From an uncultured Hyphomicrobiales bacterium (lineage in GTDB: Bacteria > Pseudomonadota > Alphaproteobacteria > Rhizobiales > Beijerinckiaceae): a stretch of DNA of 41,798 bases. The position numbers and the translations under genes are program-made. The stretch is from assembly GCA_903889985.1 (NCBI GenBank), contig CAISZN010000430.1, positions 1 through 41,798 on the forward strand. The letters run 5' to 3'. Positions 24,698 to 33,513 of the stretch are shown in pieces (position 1 is the first letter of the stretch; each line of letters opens with the position of its first letter). The notes below the pieces were generated by a model. It did not search any database and was not told the DNA's origin. It saw nothing but the letters and a program-made list of their open reading frames with translations.

Positions 24698-26454
24698 CCG
24701 AATCCGCTCGTCTCGACCCGGTGACCCTCGAGGTCTTGCGCAATGCACTGCCGGCTATTGCCGCTGACATGGCCATTGATCTCCAGCGTACGTCCTACAA
24801 CATGATGATTTACGAGGTGCAGGATTTCTGTTGCGCGCTGCTAGATGCTCAGGGTCGCCTTGTCTGCCAGAATGTCGGTGGTGTTTCGCATTTCGTCGCC
24901 GATCTTGGCGTCGTGATTAGGGATGGCCTGCGCAAGTTCGGTGTAAATGGATTCCATCCCGGCGATGTGGTGATTACAAACCACCAGCGGGTTGCGGGTC
25001 AGCATCTCAATAATGTCTGTGTCTATACGCCCTGTTTCGTCGATGGCGTACTGGAAGGCTTCGCAACGGTCCGCGCCCACTGGGTCGATGTGGGCGGCCT
25101 CTCGACCGGCTTCAGCGCTGCGTCCATGGTCGTCGATCCCTGGATGGAGGGCCTGCAGCTCGACCAGATCAAGATCTACGAGGCAGGAGTTGCAGACGAA
25201 AAGGCCTTGCAGATCATCCGCGACAACATCCGCTTTCCAGACGCGGCCATGGGTGACCTGCGCTCGCAGGTGGCAGCCTGCCGCATGGCCGAGCGGCGGC
25301 TGTCGGACATCATCCGGCGATATGGCGCGCACACATTGCATGCCGCGGTCGAGCGGATCTTCTCAGACAGCGAGCGCAAATGCCGTCGCATCGTCCAAGA
25401 GATTCCGGATGGCGTCTACGAAGCTGAGTCCTTTCTCGACCCGGATGGAGCGGACAAATCGGACACGGTCCCGGTGCGCGTGAAGGTCATCGTGAGCGGT
25501 GACGACATGACCATAGACCTCACCGGCTGCTCGATGCAGCGAAACAGTGGTCTCAACGGGCGCACGCTGGCAGGCGCCTATATCGCCTACAAGGGTTTGA
25601 CCGCGCCACTCGAACCAGTGAACGAAGGCTCATTCCATGCGCTGAAGGTGGAGATCCAAGAAGGCAATTTCATGATGGCGAAGTTTCCAGCTGTCATGGC
25701 CGGGTGGTCGCGGATGTTGCCAACGGTCGTGGATACGATATTGCGCGCACTCGCACCTGCGCTACCCCAAATGATCCCGGCAGCACATCTGGGTACACTT
25801 GGCGGCTCGATGACCTTCTTCGGCCGTGATCCGAAGACCAATCGCGACTTCATCCTGCAAACGATCGAGGGCGGTGGTTGGGGCGGCCGGCCATGGGAAG
25901 ATGGCGTCAGCGCAACGGTCTCCGTGTGCCAGGGTGATGTGCGAAATGCGCCCATCGAAACCGTTGAATTGAAGACACCAGTCCTGGTTCGTCAGAGGGC
26001 GCTCCGAGAAGGTTCGGGTGGTCCTGGAAAATACCGCGGCGGTCTCGGCCAGGTCACTGAAATGATGAGCCTGTGCGAAGGGCGCTGGAGCGCATCCAAC
26101 GCCGGGCGTCGCCAGTGCCCCCCATGGGGGTTAGCAGGTGGCAAGGCTGGCGCGGCATCGCGCAATTATATGCGCATGCCGGGTGACGACGCCTTCCAGC
26201 TGCGCGATCCGGTGCGTGTCCTGTCCCCGCCGCAGACAAGTGTGCGCATCGAAACCGCCGGTGGTGGGGGCTGGGGCTCACCACTTGACCGGGAGCCTGA
26301 GAAAGTACTCGGCGATGTCCTCGACGCCTTCATCACCCTCGACTCCGCGCGTCGCGATTATGGCGTCTGCATCGATACGGTCACCATGACCCTGGATATA
26401 GAGGCGACCCGGGAGTTGCGGTCCACACTCTCCACAGTTGTGAGAAGACTATGA
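24694..26454 (+). CDS. hyuB: Hydantoinase/oxoprolinase B subunit (HyuB), cluster B
   Basis: A 586-residue HyuB-family protein. The start ATG 24694 overlaps the HyuA stop (ATGA); an upstream open extension of 94 codons lies inside HyuA and is not coding. It begins MTESARLDPVTLEVLRNALP and shares NHQRVAGQHLNNV, LAGAYIAYKGL, GGGWGGRPWEDG and CPPWG with the cluster A copy. Its stop overlaps the M24 start (26451-26454, ATGA), so the three genes are translationally coupled and the products may be needed in fixed ratio. Reaction as for HyuA. Confidence 0.93.
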   Translation: MTESARLDPVTLEVLRNALPAIAADMAIDLQRTSYNMMIYEVQDFCCALLDAQGRLVCQNVGGVSHFVADLGVVIRDGLRKFGVNGFHPGDVVITNHQRVAGQHLNNVCVYTPCFVDGVLEGFATVRAHWVDVGGLSTGFSAASMVVDPWMEGLQLDQIKIYEAGVADEKALQIIRDNIRFPDAAMGDLRSQVAACRMAERRLSDIIRRYGAHTLHAAVERIFSDSERKCRRIVQEIPDGVYEAESFLDPDGADKSDTVPVRVKVIVSGDDMTIDLTGCSMQRNSGLNGRTLAGAYIAYKGLTAPLEPVNEGSFHALKVEIQEGNFMMAKFPAVMAGWSRMLPTVVDTILRALAPALPQMIPAAHLGTLGGSMTFFGRDPKTNRDFILQTIEGGGWGGRPWEDGVSATVSVCQGDVRNAPIETVELKTPVLVRQRALREGSGGPGKYRGGLGQVTEMMSLCEGRWSASNAGRRQCPPWGLAGGKAGAASRNYMRMPGDDAFQLRDPVRVLSPPQTSVRIETAGGGGWGSPLDREPEKVLGDVLDAFITLDSARRDYGVCIDTVTMTLDIEATRELRSTLSTVVRRL

Positions 26455-27581
26455 GCCGGGAAGCAGATCTCAAGGGCCGCCTGGCCCGCGTGCAGGCCGA
26501 CATGGCCGCCCAGAACATCGCCACGCTTGGAGCCTGGTACGGCGCACAGCACAACATGCTGCGACCCGACCCGCTGCTGATGCTTGTCGATTATCGGGTC
26601 CTTGGACCCTCGGCACTGATCATTCCAGCGAAAGGCACACCACGCCTGATCCTCAGTCCACCCTGGGATCTCGCCCGCGCCCGCGACGCTATAGGTGATC
26701 TTGCGAGCATCGTCGCCGTTGAAGAAGGCAACTTGCCGGAGACCTTTGCTGCCGAGCTTCTGGCTCTTGGCGGGCCAATCGAGGTCGCGGGTTTCGAGGT
26801 GATGCCTGTCGGCCACGCGCGTCGCTTGATCGCAGCTATCGGCTCCAGGCCTGAGGACGGCCTGAACCTGCTTCGCAAGGAGACCATGACGCGGCTCCCA
26901 TTCGAGCTGGAGCGTGTTGCGAGGGCCGCGGAGATTGCGGATGCGGGCTTTGCCCATCTCTGCGAGATCGCCAGGCCTGGCATGTGGGAATATGAGATCG
27001 CGGCCGAACTCGAATGCGCCATGCAGAAGCTTGGATCCGAAGATAACTTCGGGTTGATGTCGACTGGCACTCACAACGTCGCTGTGCGCGCAGTCCGCGA
27101 CCGAAAGCTGGAGGCCGGCGACCTTATCGTGAGCGAGATCACACCCTGCTATCGCGGATATTTTGCGCAGCTGTGCCGAACGCTGATCCTGGGGGAACCG
27201 AGCCAATTGCAACAGCACAAATTCGATCTCCTCTTGCAAGCGGAGGACGCAGGGCTCGCTGTTGCGAAGACTGGCCTGCCCACAAGTGGCATCGCGAAGG
27301 CCGTCAACGAGGTAATCGGATCTGCCGGATACGCGGATTACTGTCGTCCCCCCTATATGCGCACGCGCGGGCACGGGCTTGGGCTTGGCGGCGTTTCCCC
27401 GAGTGACCTGAACGAGAGTTCCGGCGGCACACTGCAAACAGACATGACCATGGTCGTTCATCCCAACCAGTACATTCCCGAGACGGGCTATCTGATGCTC
27501 GGGGACACAGTTGCAATTGCACCCGAGGGACCGCGCCTGCTGACCCGCACACCGCGGCAACTCTTTTCAGCGAGGGCATGA
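26451..27581 (+). CDS. M24-fold (creatinase-like) protein, alpha partner (cluster B)
   Basis: A 376-residue pita-bread protein coupled to HyuB by an ATGA overlap. The ligand positions read E229 and Q240 (SEITPCYRGYFAQLCRT), H308 (RGHGLGL), H337 (VVHPNQYIPETGYL), and GD where the last glutamate is expected. The pattern E-Q-H-H-G matches the cluster A copy at 12026, so both have lost the dinuclear metal site in the same way. A creatinase-like metal-free C-N hydrolase, perhaps acting on the ureido or amide product of HyuA/HyuB, is my inference. It is followed after 3 bases by the beta partner. Confidence 0.85.
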   Translation: MSREADLKGRLARVQADMAAQNIATLGAWYGAQHNMLRPDPLLMLVDYRVLGPSALIIPAKGTPRLILSPPWDLARARDAIGDLASIVAVEEGNLPETFAAELLALGGPIEVAGFEVMPVGHARRLIAAIGSRPEDGLNLLRKETMTRLPFELERVARAAEIADAGFAHLCEIARPGMWEYEIAAELECAMQKLGSEDNFGLMSTGTHNVAVRAVRDRKLEAGDLIVSEITPCYRGYFAQLCRTLILGEPSQLQQHKFDLLLQAEDAGLAVAKTGLPTSGIAKAVNEVIGSAGYADYCRPPYMRTRGHGLGLGGVSPSDLNESSGGTLQTDMTMVVHPNQYIPETGYLMLGDTVAIAPEGPRLLTRTPRQLFSARA

Positions 27582-27584
27582 GCC

Positions 27585-28733
27585 ATGCGTACCATGCACT
27601 CCGTTGTCAAGCGCGGCGCACTTTATTGGGATCGAGAGCTAAGCCCTGAAGAGGTTTATCCGCGTAGGATCGCTGCAATCCAAAGCCGCATGGCAGCCGC
27701 CGGCGACGATGCCTGGATCCTTGTCGGTGATGTGATCCACCATGGACCCGTGGTTTTTGCGACGAATTTCATGCCACGGGTACGTTCGGCGCTCGTCTAT
27801 ATTCCGGCCACGGGAGCTGCGACCTTGTTCGCCAACATCAGCCTGCGCGACGTACCAGCCGCACGAACGATCACCAACATCGAGGATATCCGGCCCTTCA
27901 GTCGGTTGCCAAAGGAACTTTCGACATTCCTCGGGGAAGCCCTGCCGCAGGGTGGCACCGTCGGCCTGTGCGGCGTGGATGAGTGCCTGCCCGCCAATGA
28001 CTGGTTCTCCATCGAGCAAGCCCTGCCAATGATCAGCTGGGTGGCACGCGACGGTATCATCTCGGCGATGCGTGCACGCAAAGAGGCTTTCGAGATTGAG
28101 GCTGTCCGACGCTCGACAGCACTGGCGGATCTGGCGCTCGATGCCGCACAGAACCTCATCAAACCTGGCACCTCGATGCGCGTCGTAATTGCTGATCTCG
28201 ATAGACAGGTTCGCAGTCGGGGGGCTGAAGATGTGCGCTTCCTGATTGCAAGTGGACCGCAGGCTGGATCGGCACTGAGACCAGCCGATGACCGCCGGCT
28301 GCAGGATGGCGATACGGTGATCATCTATTGCGCCGTGCAAAACCAACGTTACTGGGGAGAAGCTGCGCAAACTTTTTGCCTGGGCGCCCCATCCACGAAG
28401 CTGCAGGACCTCCATGCGACGGCAATATCCGCACTCGACACCATGGCAACCAAGATCAAGCCCGGTGTTGCGGCAGGTGCAGTTGCGGACTCAATCCACG
28501 GAAGCCAGGCATCAGCCACACAATATGGCTTGGGCAATGCCATCGGCCTTGATGTGCAGGAAGGCGTCGTCATCGAAGCGGGTGCCAGCGAGGTCTTGGA
28601 ACCTGACACGGTGATTGCTTTGCGCATCATCCTGCATGAGGACGATCAAGGCGTTGCGGTCACACGCACACTGCACGTTGGGGCCACGGACAGCACCTTG
28701 CTCGCAGGGCGCGATCATCTAGCGAGCGTCTGA
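27585..28733 (+). CDS. Degenerate M24-fold protein, beta partner (cluster B)
   Basis: A 382-residue M24-fold protein, homologous to 10901-12016 (compare FATNFMPRVRSALVYIPATG with FFTNFIPRMRWAMALFPAKG). The catalytic features are even more reduced: the aspartate strand reads YCAVQNQRYWGEAAQTF, and the conserved histidine is N318 (GLGNAIGL). No metal ligand of the family remains, so it is probably a non-catalytic subunit stabilising the alpha partner or binding substrate. It starts 3 bases after the alpha stop, with GAGGG just ahead. Keeping a full-length open frame argues against decay. Confidence 0.8.
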   Translation: MRTMHSVVKRGALYWDRELSPEEVYPRRIAAIQSRMAAAGDDAWILVGDVIHHGPVVFATNFMPRVRSALVYIPATGAATLFANISLRDVPAARTITNIEDIRPFSRLPKELSTFLGEALPQGGTVGLCGVDECLPANDWFSIEQALPMISWVARDGIISAMRARKEAFEIEAVRRSTALADLALDAAQNLIKPGTSMRVVIADLDRQVRSRGAEDVRFLIASGPQAGSALRPADDRRLQDGDTVIIYCAVQNQRYWGEAAQTFCLGAPSTKLQDLHATAISALDTMATKIKPGVAAGAVADSIHGSQASATQYGLGNAIGLDVQEGVVIEAGASEVLEPDTVIALRIILHEDDQGVAVTRTLHVGATDSTLLAGRDHLASV

Positions 28734-28750
28734 CACGACTGGGCAACTCC

Positions 28751-29845
28751 ATGAACGACATTGCACCGCCAGCCGGCAAATTCCTGATAGACCCCTACCT
28801 TGAATGGACGAAGGGTGAAGGCATCCCCATCCACGAGGACTTCGGCCTTGACCTGCAAAAGGTGGAACTCAGCCAATGGACGCGCCTCGGCGTGCCTGGA
28901 TGCATAGCTCATGTGAAGGGCCGTGGTGATTTCATGACGATATTCGTCATCGAGATTCCACCTGGCGGCAAGACTTTGCCAATGCGCCACCTCTATGAAG
29001 ACGCTGTCATTGTCATCAGCGGCAACGGCAGTACCAGCATCGAAGGGCACGATGGAACGAAGCACAGTTTTGAATGGGGACCTCGATCCGTCTTCGCGCC
29101 GCCACTGAATCTACGCCATCAATTCTTCAATGCCTCAGGTCAGCATCCGGCCCGGCTCGCCATCTGCTGCAACATGCCTGCGGTCTATAATCTTTTCCGC
29201 AGCGAACAATTCGTCTTCGAAAACACATCGACCTTCCCGGACCGCGAAGGTGACCCCAGCCACTTCAAGGGTGAAGGCAGTTTTATTCCGGTCCGTCCCG
29301 GCAAGCACATGTGGGAGACGAACTTCGTACCCGACGCCTTGAACCTCGAATTGAAGACCTGGGCAGCGCGCGGCGCCAATGCGTCCCATATCCAGCTCAT
29401 CCTCGCCGACAGCATCCTGCACGCGCACCTGTCGGAAATGCCCGTGGGCACATACAAGAAGTCCCACCGACATGGTCCCGATTTGCACGTCTTCTGCCTG
29501 TCTGGCGAAGGCTACTCGCTGTTCTGGTACGAAGGCGACAAGGACTTCGTGAGGATCAACTGGACCGAAGGCTGGGTCTTCGCGCCGCCGGACATGATGT
29601 ATCACCAGCATTTCAATACGAGCGCGAACAAGACCCGTTATATCGCAATTGGCCATGGCAGCGTGCGATATCCGTTTACCCAGAACATGTGGAAGGTCTA
29701 TAGAGGCGTCGACGTCGACGTAAAAAGTGGTGGGAACCAGATCGAATATCGGGATCAGGACCCGCGCGTGCACCAGATCTTCCTGGACGAAATGAGGAAG
29801 AAAGGAATTGTCCCTCGTATGGATTCCTATTTTAACGCAGATTAG
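28751..29845 (+). CDS. Bicupin (two-domain cupin), cluster B
   Basis: A 364-residue protein with two cupin domains, like gentisate dioxygenase or oxalate decarboxylase in architecture. Domain 1 (about 60-145) has H80 and E83 in PMRHLYEDAVIVISGNG, with H123 and N127 in motif 2, so HxH is reduced to one histidine. Domain 2 (about 215-305) has H239-R-H241 and FAPPDMMYHQHFN with H285/H287 and looks metal-competent. It occupies the place of the two single cupins of cluster A, one metal-competent and one not. It starts 17 bases after the M24 beta gene. The reaction is unknown; ring cleavage or decarboxylation would fit the context. Confidence 0.85.
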   Translation: MNDIAPPAGKFLIDPYLEWTKGEGIPIHEDFGLDLQKVELSQWTRLGVPGCIAHVKGRGDFMTIFVIEIPPGGKTLPMRHLYEDAVIVISGNGSTSIEGHDGTKHSFEWGPRSVFAPPLNLRHQFFNASGQHPARLAICCNMPAVYNLFRSEQFVFENTSTFPDREGDPSHFKGEGSFIPVRPGKHMWETNFVPDALNLELKTWAARGANASHIQLILADSILHAHLSEMPVGTYKKSHRHGPDLHVFCLSGEGYSLFWYEGDKDFVRINWTEGWVFAPPDMMYHQHFNTSANKTRYIAIGHGSVRYPFTQNMWKVYRGVDVDVKSGGNQIEYRDQDPRVHQIFLDEMRKKGIVPRMDSYFNAD

Positions 29846-29858
29846 ATGGAGGCTGGTC

Positions 29859-30887
29859 GTGCGCATCATGTCCCTGCCCTGCATCGCAATCGCTTTCGGA
29901 ATAGCTGCTTCGCAGGCAGAGGCAGAACCACCGGCCGACTTCTATCGTGGAAAGACCGTAGAAATCACCGTAGGGACTGGTGCTGGTGGTGGCTATGATG
30001 CCAATGCACGGCTGGTAGCCCGGCATTTGGGGCGATTTATTCCCGGGAACCCTAAGATCATCGTGTCGAACGTTCCAGGCGGCGGTGGCATCACGGCCGC
30101 CAACAGGCTGTTCAATGTCTCGCCTCGCGATGGTCTTGCAATCGGAACCTTCAGCAATGCACTGTTGACTATGCCCATGCTCAACGCCGGCGCGACGCGG
30201 TTTCAAGCGGAGCAGTTTACATGGATCGGCAGCGTATCGCATGAGGATGGCGTCTGCATCACGTCAAAGACTTCGGGCGTGACGACCTGGTCCGATCTTC
30301 AAAGCAAGGACGTCATCGTCGGCACGACCGCGCCGGGCACCACGACGCATCTCTATGCGGCGCTGTTGCGCAATCTTTTTTCAGCACACTTCCGCCTCGT
30401 CTCAGGTTATCCCGACGGCAGCTCAATCGTGATCGCCTTCGAGCGCGGCGAAGTTCAGGCTTTATGCCAAACTTATTCAAGCCTCAACGTTCTGCATCCC
30501 GACTGGCTTCAGGAAGGAAAAGTAAATCCGGTCGTGGTAATGGGTCTTCATCGCATCGGCGCGCTGGACGGGATTCCTTCTCTCATGGAATTCACCCACT
30601 CGGACAGGGAACGAGACATCGTGCGGATCTTGCTCGCACCAACTGTCGCTGGCCGCCCCTTTGCGGCACCCCCTGGGGTTCCGACTGACCGCGCCGAGGC
30701 CCTGCAGCGGGCCTTCCTGCAAATGAGCACGGATACAGAGTTTCTTGCGGATGCTGCTCACGCCCGCATCGAAGTGCAGGCGATGCGTGGCGATGATATC
30801 GCTACCCTGCTTCAGATGATTTCAAAGACTGACACAAAGGTGGTGGGCGATGTCCGCACAATCCTGTCATCGGATCCCATCAAATGA
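29859..30887 (+). CDS. Bug/TctC-family periplasmic solute receptor (no. 5)
   Basis: A 342-residue receptor. The start is GTG 29859, six bases after GGAGG; a further upstream TTG at 29808 lies inside the bicupin gene. The signal peptide MRIMSLPCIAIAFGIAASQA ends near residue 22. Family blocks: FYRGKTVEITVGTGAGGGYD, RHLGRFIPGNPK, VPGGGG followed by AANRLFNVSPRDG, and DTEFLADAAHAR. It lies in the cluster B operon after the bicupin (13 bases). There is no cognate membrane protein in the window. Confidence 0.87.
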   Translation: MRIMSLPCIAIAFGIAASQAEAEPPADFYRGKTVEITVGTGAGGGYDANARLVARHLGRFIPGNPKIIVSNVPGGGGITAANRLFNVSPRDGLAIGTFSNALLTMPMLNAGATRFQAEQFTWIGSVSHEDGVCITSKTSGVTTWSDLQSKDVIVGTTAPGTTTHLYAALLRNLFSAHFRLVSGYPDGSSIVIAFERGEVQALCQTYSSLNVLHPDWLQEGKVNPVVVMGLHRIGALDGIPSLMEFTHSDRERDIVRILLAPTVAGRPFAAPPGVPTDRAEALQRAFLQMSTDTEFLADAAHARIEVQAMRGDDIATLLQMISKTDTKVVGDVRTILSSDPIK

Positions 30888-30942
30888 CAGCACGCCATCA
30901 AGCGCCCATAGCCGCACCAATTAACGATAGATCGAGGGAAAG

Positions 30943-32307
30943 ATGACATCGCTGACTCAGGATATCGGCACCTTCATTTCCGATCTGCGGTACGACCATC
31001 TTCCGGCGCTCGCCTCTCCTATCATCCGCAATGGCCTGACGGATTTCGTTGCGACGGTTCTGCTCGGGCAGGACGATGAGGTCACATCCTGCGTGCGCAA
31101 GACCCTGGTCGGTCGCAACGAGGAACCAGAAGCGCGTTTGCTTCTTTCCGCCATACGCAAGAGCGGCATCTCAGCAGCTCTCGTAAATGGCACTGCGAGC
31201 CATTCGCAGGATTATGACGATGTCGGGCTTGTGGGAATTCAGCCAACGCACCCATCGGCGTCGATTGCACCGGCCATCTTTGCCGAGGCTGAAACTTTGA
31301 AGCGCGACGGGCGCGCCATGGTTTGCGCCTATGCTGCAGCTTTCGAAGTCTGGGGGGAACTTGCATCACGAGATCCCGACCCGGTCCATGTCAAGGGCTG
31401 GCATCCAACTGGAACCTTCGGAGCCATCGCAGCCGCGGCAGCCGCGGCAAGCCTGCATGGCTTATCCGCCAATAAGGCTGCTCATGCGGTCTCCCTCGCC
31501 GCATCCATGTCAGCTGGCGTCATTGCCAACTTTGGCTCAATGGCCAAGCCCTATCATGCTGGCAGGGCCGCACAGAGCGGTGTGATTGCTGCACGCCTCG
31601 CCGCTGCCGGGATGACTGCATCGGAGGACGCGCTCGAATCCAACCTCGGTTTCCTTGCGGCCATTTCACCGAAGGGGCGTGTGGACCGAGAACGACCGGC
31701 GGGCTTTTCCGGCCGCTGGTTCCTCGAAAGCCATGGGCTTGGGTTCAAGCTCTTCCCCATGTGCTATGGCGCGCACCGGGCGCTCGATGGACTCTTCACC
31801 CTGTTAGCCAGCACGCCGTTCAAGGCAGACGACATCGAGCGCATCGAGGTCGAGGCCAACCGGGCACAATATTCCAATCTCGTCCACACGGATCCGCAGA
31901 ATGTGCTTGATGCAAAGTTCAGTATGGAATTCGCCATGGCGGCCGCTATCGTCGCCGGTCGCTGTACCCGAGCGGAATTTGTACCCGCATTCATCCATCG
32001 TCATGATGTGCGCTCGGTCATGGCAAAGACCCATCGGGTCTACATCGATACCCAAGGGCATCGGGGCGACGGCCTGATCGTCTATCTCAAGGATGGACGC
32101 CGCCTGGAGCAGCGCTTCACCTTTCCGCTCGGACACGCGCGCCGCCCCGCGACATTGCAGGCCTTTTGGACAAAGTTTGAGGATTGCGTCTCCGGCACCT
32201 TCACATCAACTGACGCACGCCATCTGTTTGATCAGTTGCAGGACATCGAGTCACTTTCCTGTGTCTCCGACCTACCGGTCAGCAGGGGGCCTTCAGACAA
32301 GGACTGA
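30943..32307 (+). CDS. MmgE/PrpD family protein, copy 2
   Basis: A 454-residue family member with the canonical signature: ALVNGTASHSQDYDD at about residues 84-98 and GWHPTGTFGAIAAAAAAA at about 153-170. The MmgE/PrpD group dehydrates, epimerises or decarboxylates di- and tricarboxylates (2-methylcitrate, cis-aconitate, iminodisuccinate). It is more canonical than copy 1 at 20093. ATG 30943 follows GAGGGAAAG. It lies 55 bases after receptor 5 and 78 bases before receptor 6. A role late in the pathway, on an opened dicarboxylate, is inference. Confidence 0.88.
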   Translation: MTSLTQDIGTFISDLRYDHLPALASPIIRNGLTDFVATVLLGQDDEVTSCVRKTLVGRNEEPEARLLLSAIRKSGISAALVNGTASHSQDYDDVGLVGIQPTHPSASIAPAIFAEAETLKRDGRAMVCAYAAAFEVWGELASRDPDPVHVKGWHPTGTFGAIAAAAAAASLHGLSANKAAHAVSLAASMSAGVIANFGSMAKPYHAGRAAQSGVIAARLAAAGMTASEDALESNLGFLAAISPKGRVDRERPAGFSGRWFLESHGLGFKLFPMCYGAHRALDGLFTLLASTPFKADDIERIEVEANRAQYSNLVHTDPQNVLDAKFSMEFAMAAAIVAGRCTRAEFVPAFIHRHDVRSVMAKTHRVYIDTQGHRGDGLIVYLKDGRRLEQRFTFPLGHARRPATLQAFWTKFEDCVSGTFTSTDARHLFDQLQDIESLSCVSDLPVSRGPSDKD

Positions 32308-32385
32308 CCAGTGCTTCTTGAACTCGTACTGCCCGCTCTGATACACTTGCAACAAGATAAACCCGGCCGGTTCAGGGAGGACCGT

Positions 32386-33495
32386 ATGTCGAAGGCCTGC
32401 CTGCTGACGGCACTCGGCTGTCTTGCATTGTCATCCCCCGCAATGGCGCAGTCGACGGACGTTGCTGACCTGTTCCGCGGCAAGACCGTGACCTTCATGA
32501 TCAACTTCACGCCCGGCGGCTCGACCGATTTCGAAGGGCGGGTGTTGGCGCGCCATCTCGGCAATCACATTCCCGGCAAACCTGCGGTGGTGGTGCAGAA
32601 CATGGGTGGTGCTGGCGGCTCCATCGGGACGAATTATCTCGGGCAAGTTGCGCGTCCAGATGGATTGACGCTCGGTTACCTGACTGCCTCGGTGGGCAAG
32701 CAGGCGCTCGGTGAATCCGACCTGAAGGTCGATCTGCGTGGACTCGAGTTTCTCGGCAACGTCCCCGACGTCAATGTCACCTATATGCGAACGGACGTGA
32801 AGCCAGGCGTTGCAGCTCCCGCCGACATCATGAAGACGAAGGGATTCTGGATCGGCGGGCTGACGCCTGACAGTCCCAAGGATCTGGCAGAGCGGCTACA
32901 GCTCGACATTCTGGGGGTCGAGTATAAATATCTGTCAGGGTATAAGGGGTCTCCGGAAGCGCGCCTCGCCCTGCAACAGAACGAGATCCAGTTCTATAAT
33001 GAGGGGCTGGCGTCATATCGCGCTGCGATAGAGCCGGGCATTGTCAAATCCGGCATGGTGCTGCCGCTCTGGTATGATCCTCTGGACGAAGGGGGACGCC
33101 TCGTTGCTGCGCCGACGGCAGCGGGAATTCCTGCACGGCCTTTCCATGAGTTTTATGCGAGCCTGAAGCAAAGCAGCTCCCTGCCAAACGATCTCAGATG
33201 GCAGGCCTATCTGCGCATCAACGAGTTGAGCACAAGTTTTCTGCGCATCCTGATGATGCCGCCGAAGTCGCCACCAGCTGCAGTTGCCGCAATCCAGCAA
33301 GCCCTCGTGGAAACCTTTGCCGACCCCGCCTATCAGGCCGATGCAAAGCAAACCTTCAACAATATCCCAGAATTCAAGACCGGAGCAGAGCGCAAGAAAG
33401 CACTTCTCCAGGTCCTTGCACCACAACCGGGCGTGCAGGAATTCCTCACAGACTATATTGCCAAAGGTTACCAGTCGGTCGGCGACAAGAAATAG
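32386..33495 (+). CDS. Bug/TctC-family periplasmic solute receptor (no. 6)
   Basis: A 369-residue receptor. The start is ATG 32386, five bases after GGGAGG; an upstream in-frame start at 32311 would add 25 residues that hide the signal peptide (LTALGCLALSSPAMAQ). Family blocks: LFRGKTVTFMINFTPGGSTD, RHLGNHIPGKPA, MGGAGG followed by TNYLGQVARPDG, and DPAYQADAKQTF. It is the most divergent and longest of the six receptors in the window; the usual APRDG has become ARPDG. It lies 18 bases before the dioxygenase gene. Confidence 0.87.
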   Translation: MSKACLLTALGCLALSSPAMAQSTDVADLFRGKTVTFMINFTPGGSTDFEGRVLARHLGNHIPGKPAVVVQNMGGAGGSIGTNYLGQVARPDGLTLGYLTASVGKQALGESDLKVDLRGLEFLGNVPDVNVTYMRTDVKPGVAAPADIMKTKGFWIGGLTPDSPKDLAERLQLDILGVEYKYLSGYKGSPEARLALQQNEIQFYNEGLASYRAAIEPGIVKSGMVLPLWYDPLDEGGRLVAAPTAAGIPARPFHEFYASLKQSSSLPNDLRWQAYLRINELSTSFLRILMMPPKSPPAAVAAIQQALVETFADPAYQADAKQTFNNIPEFKTGAERKKALLQVLAPQPGVQEFLTDYIAKGYQSVGDKK

Positions 33496-33513
33496 TCCCC
33501 CCGCTCCCAAAGA

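Noticed and set aside
26358-27560. 400-codon frame antisense to the cluster B M24 alpha gene
   Set aside because: Shadow frame; the plus-strand protein has clear M24 motifs and a paralogue.
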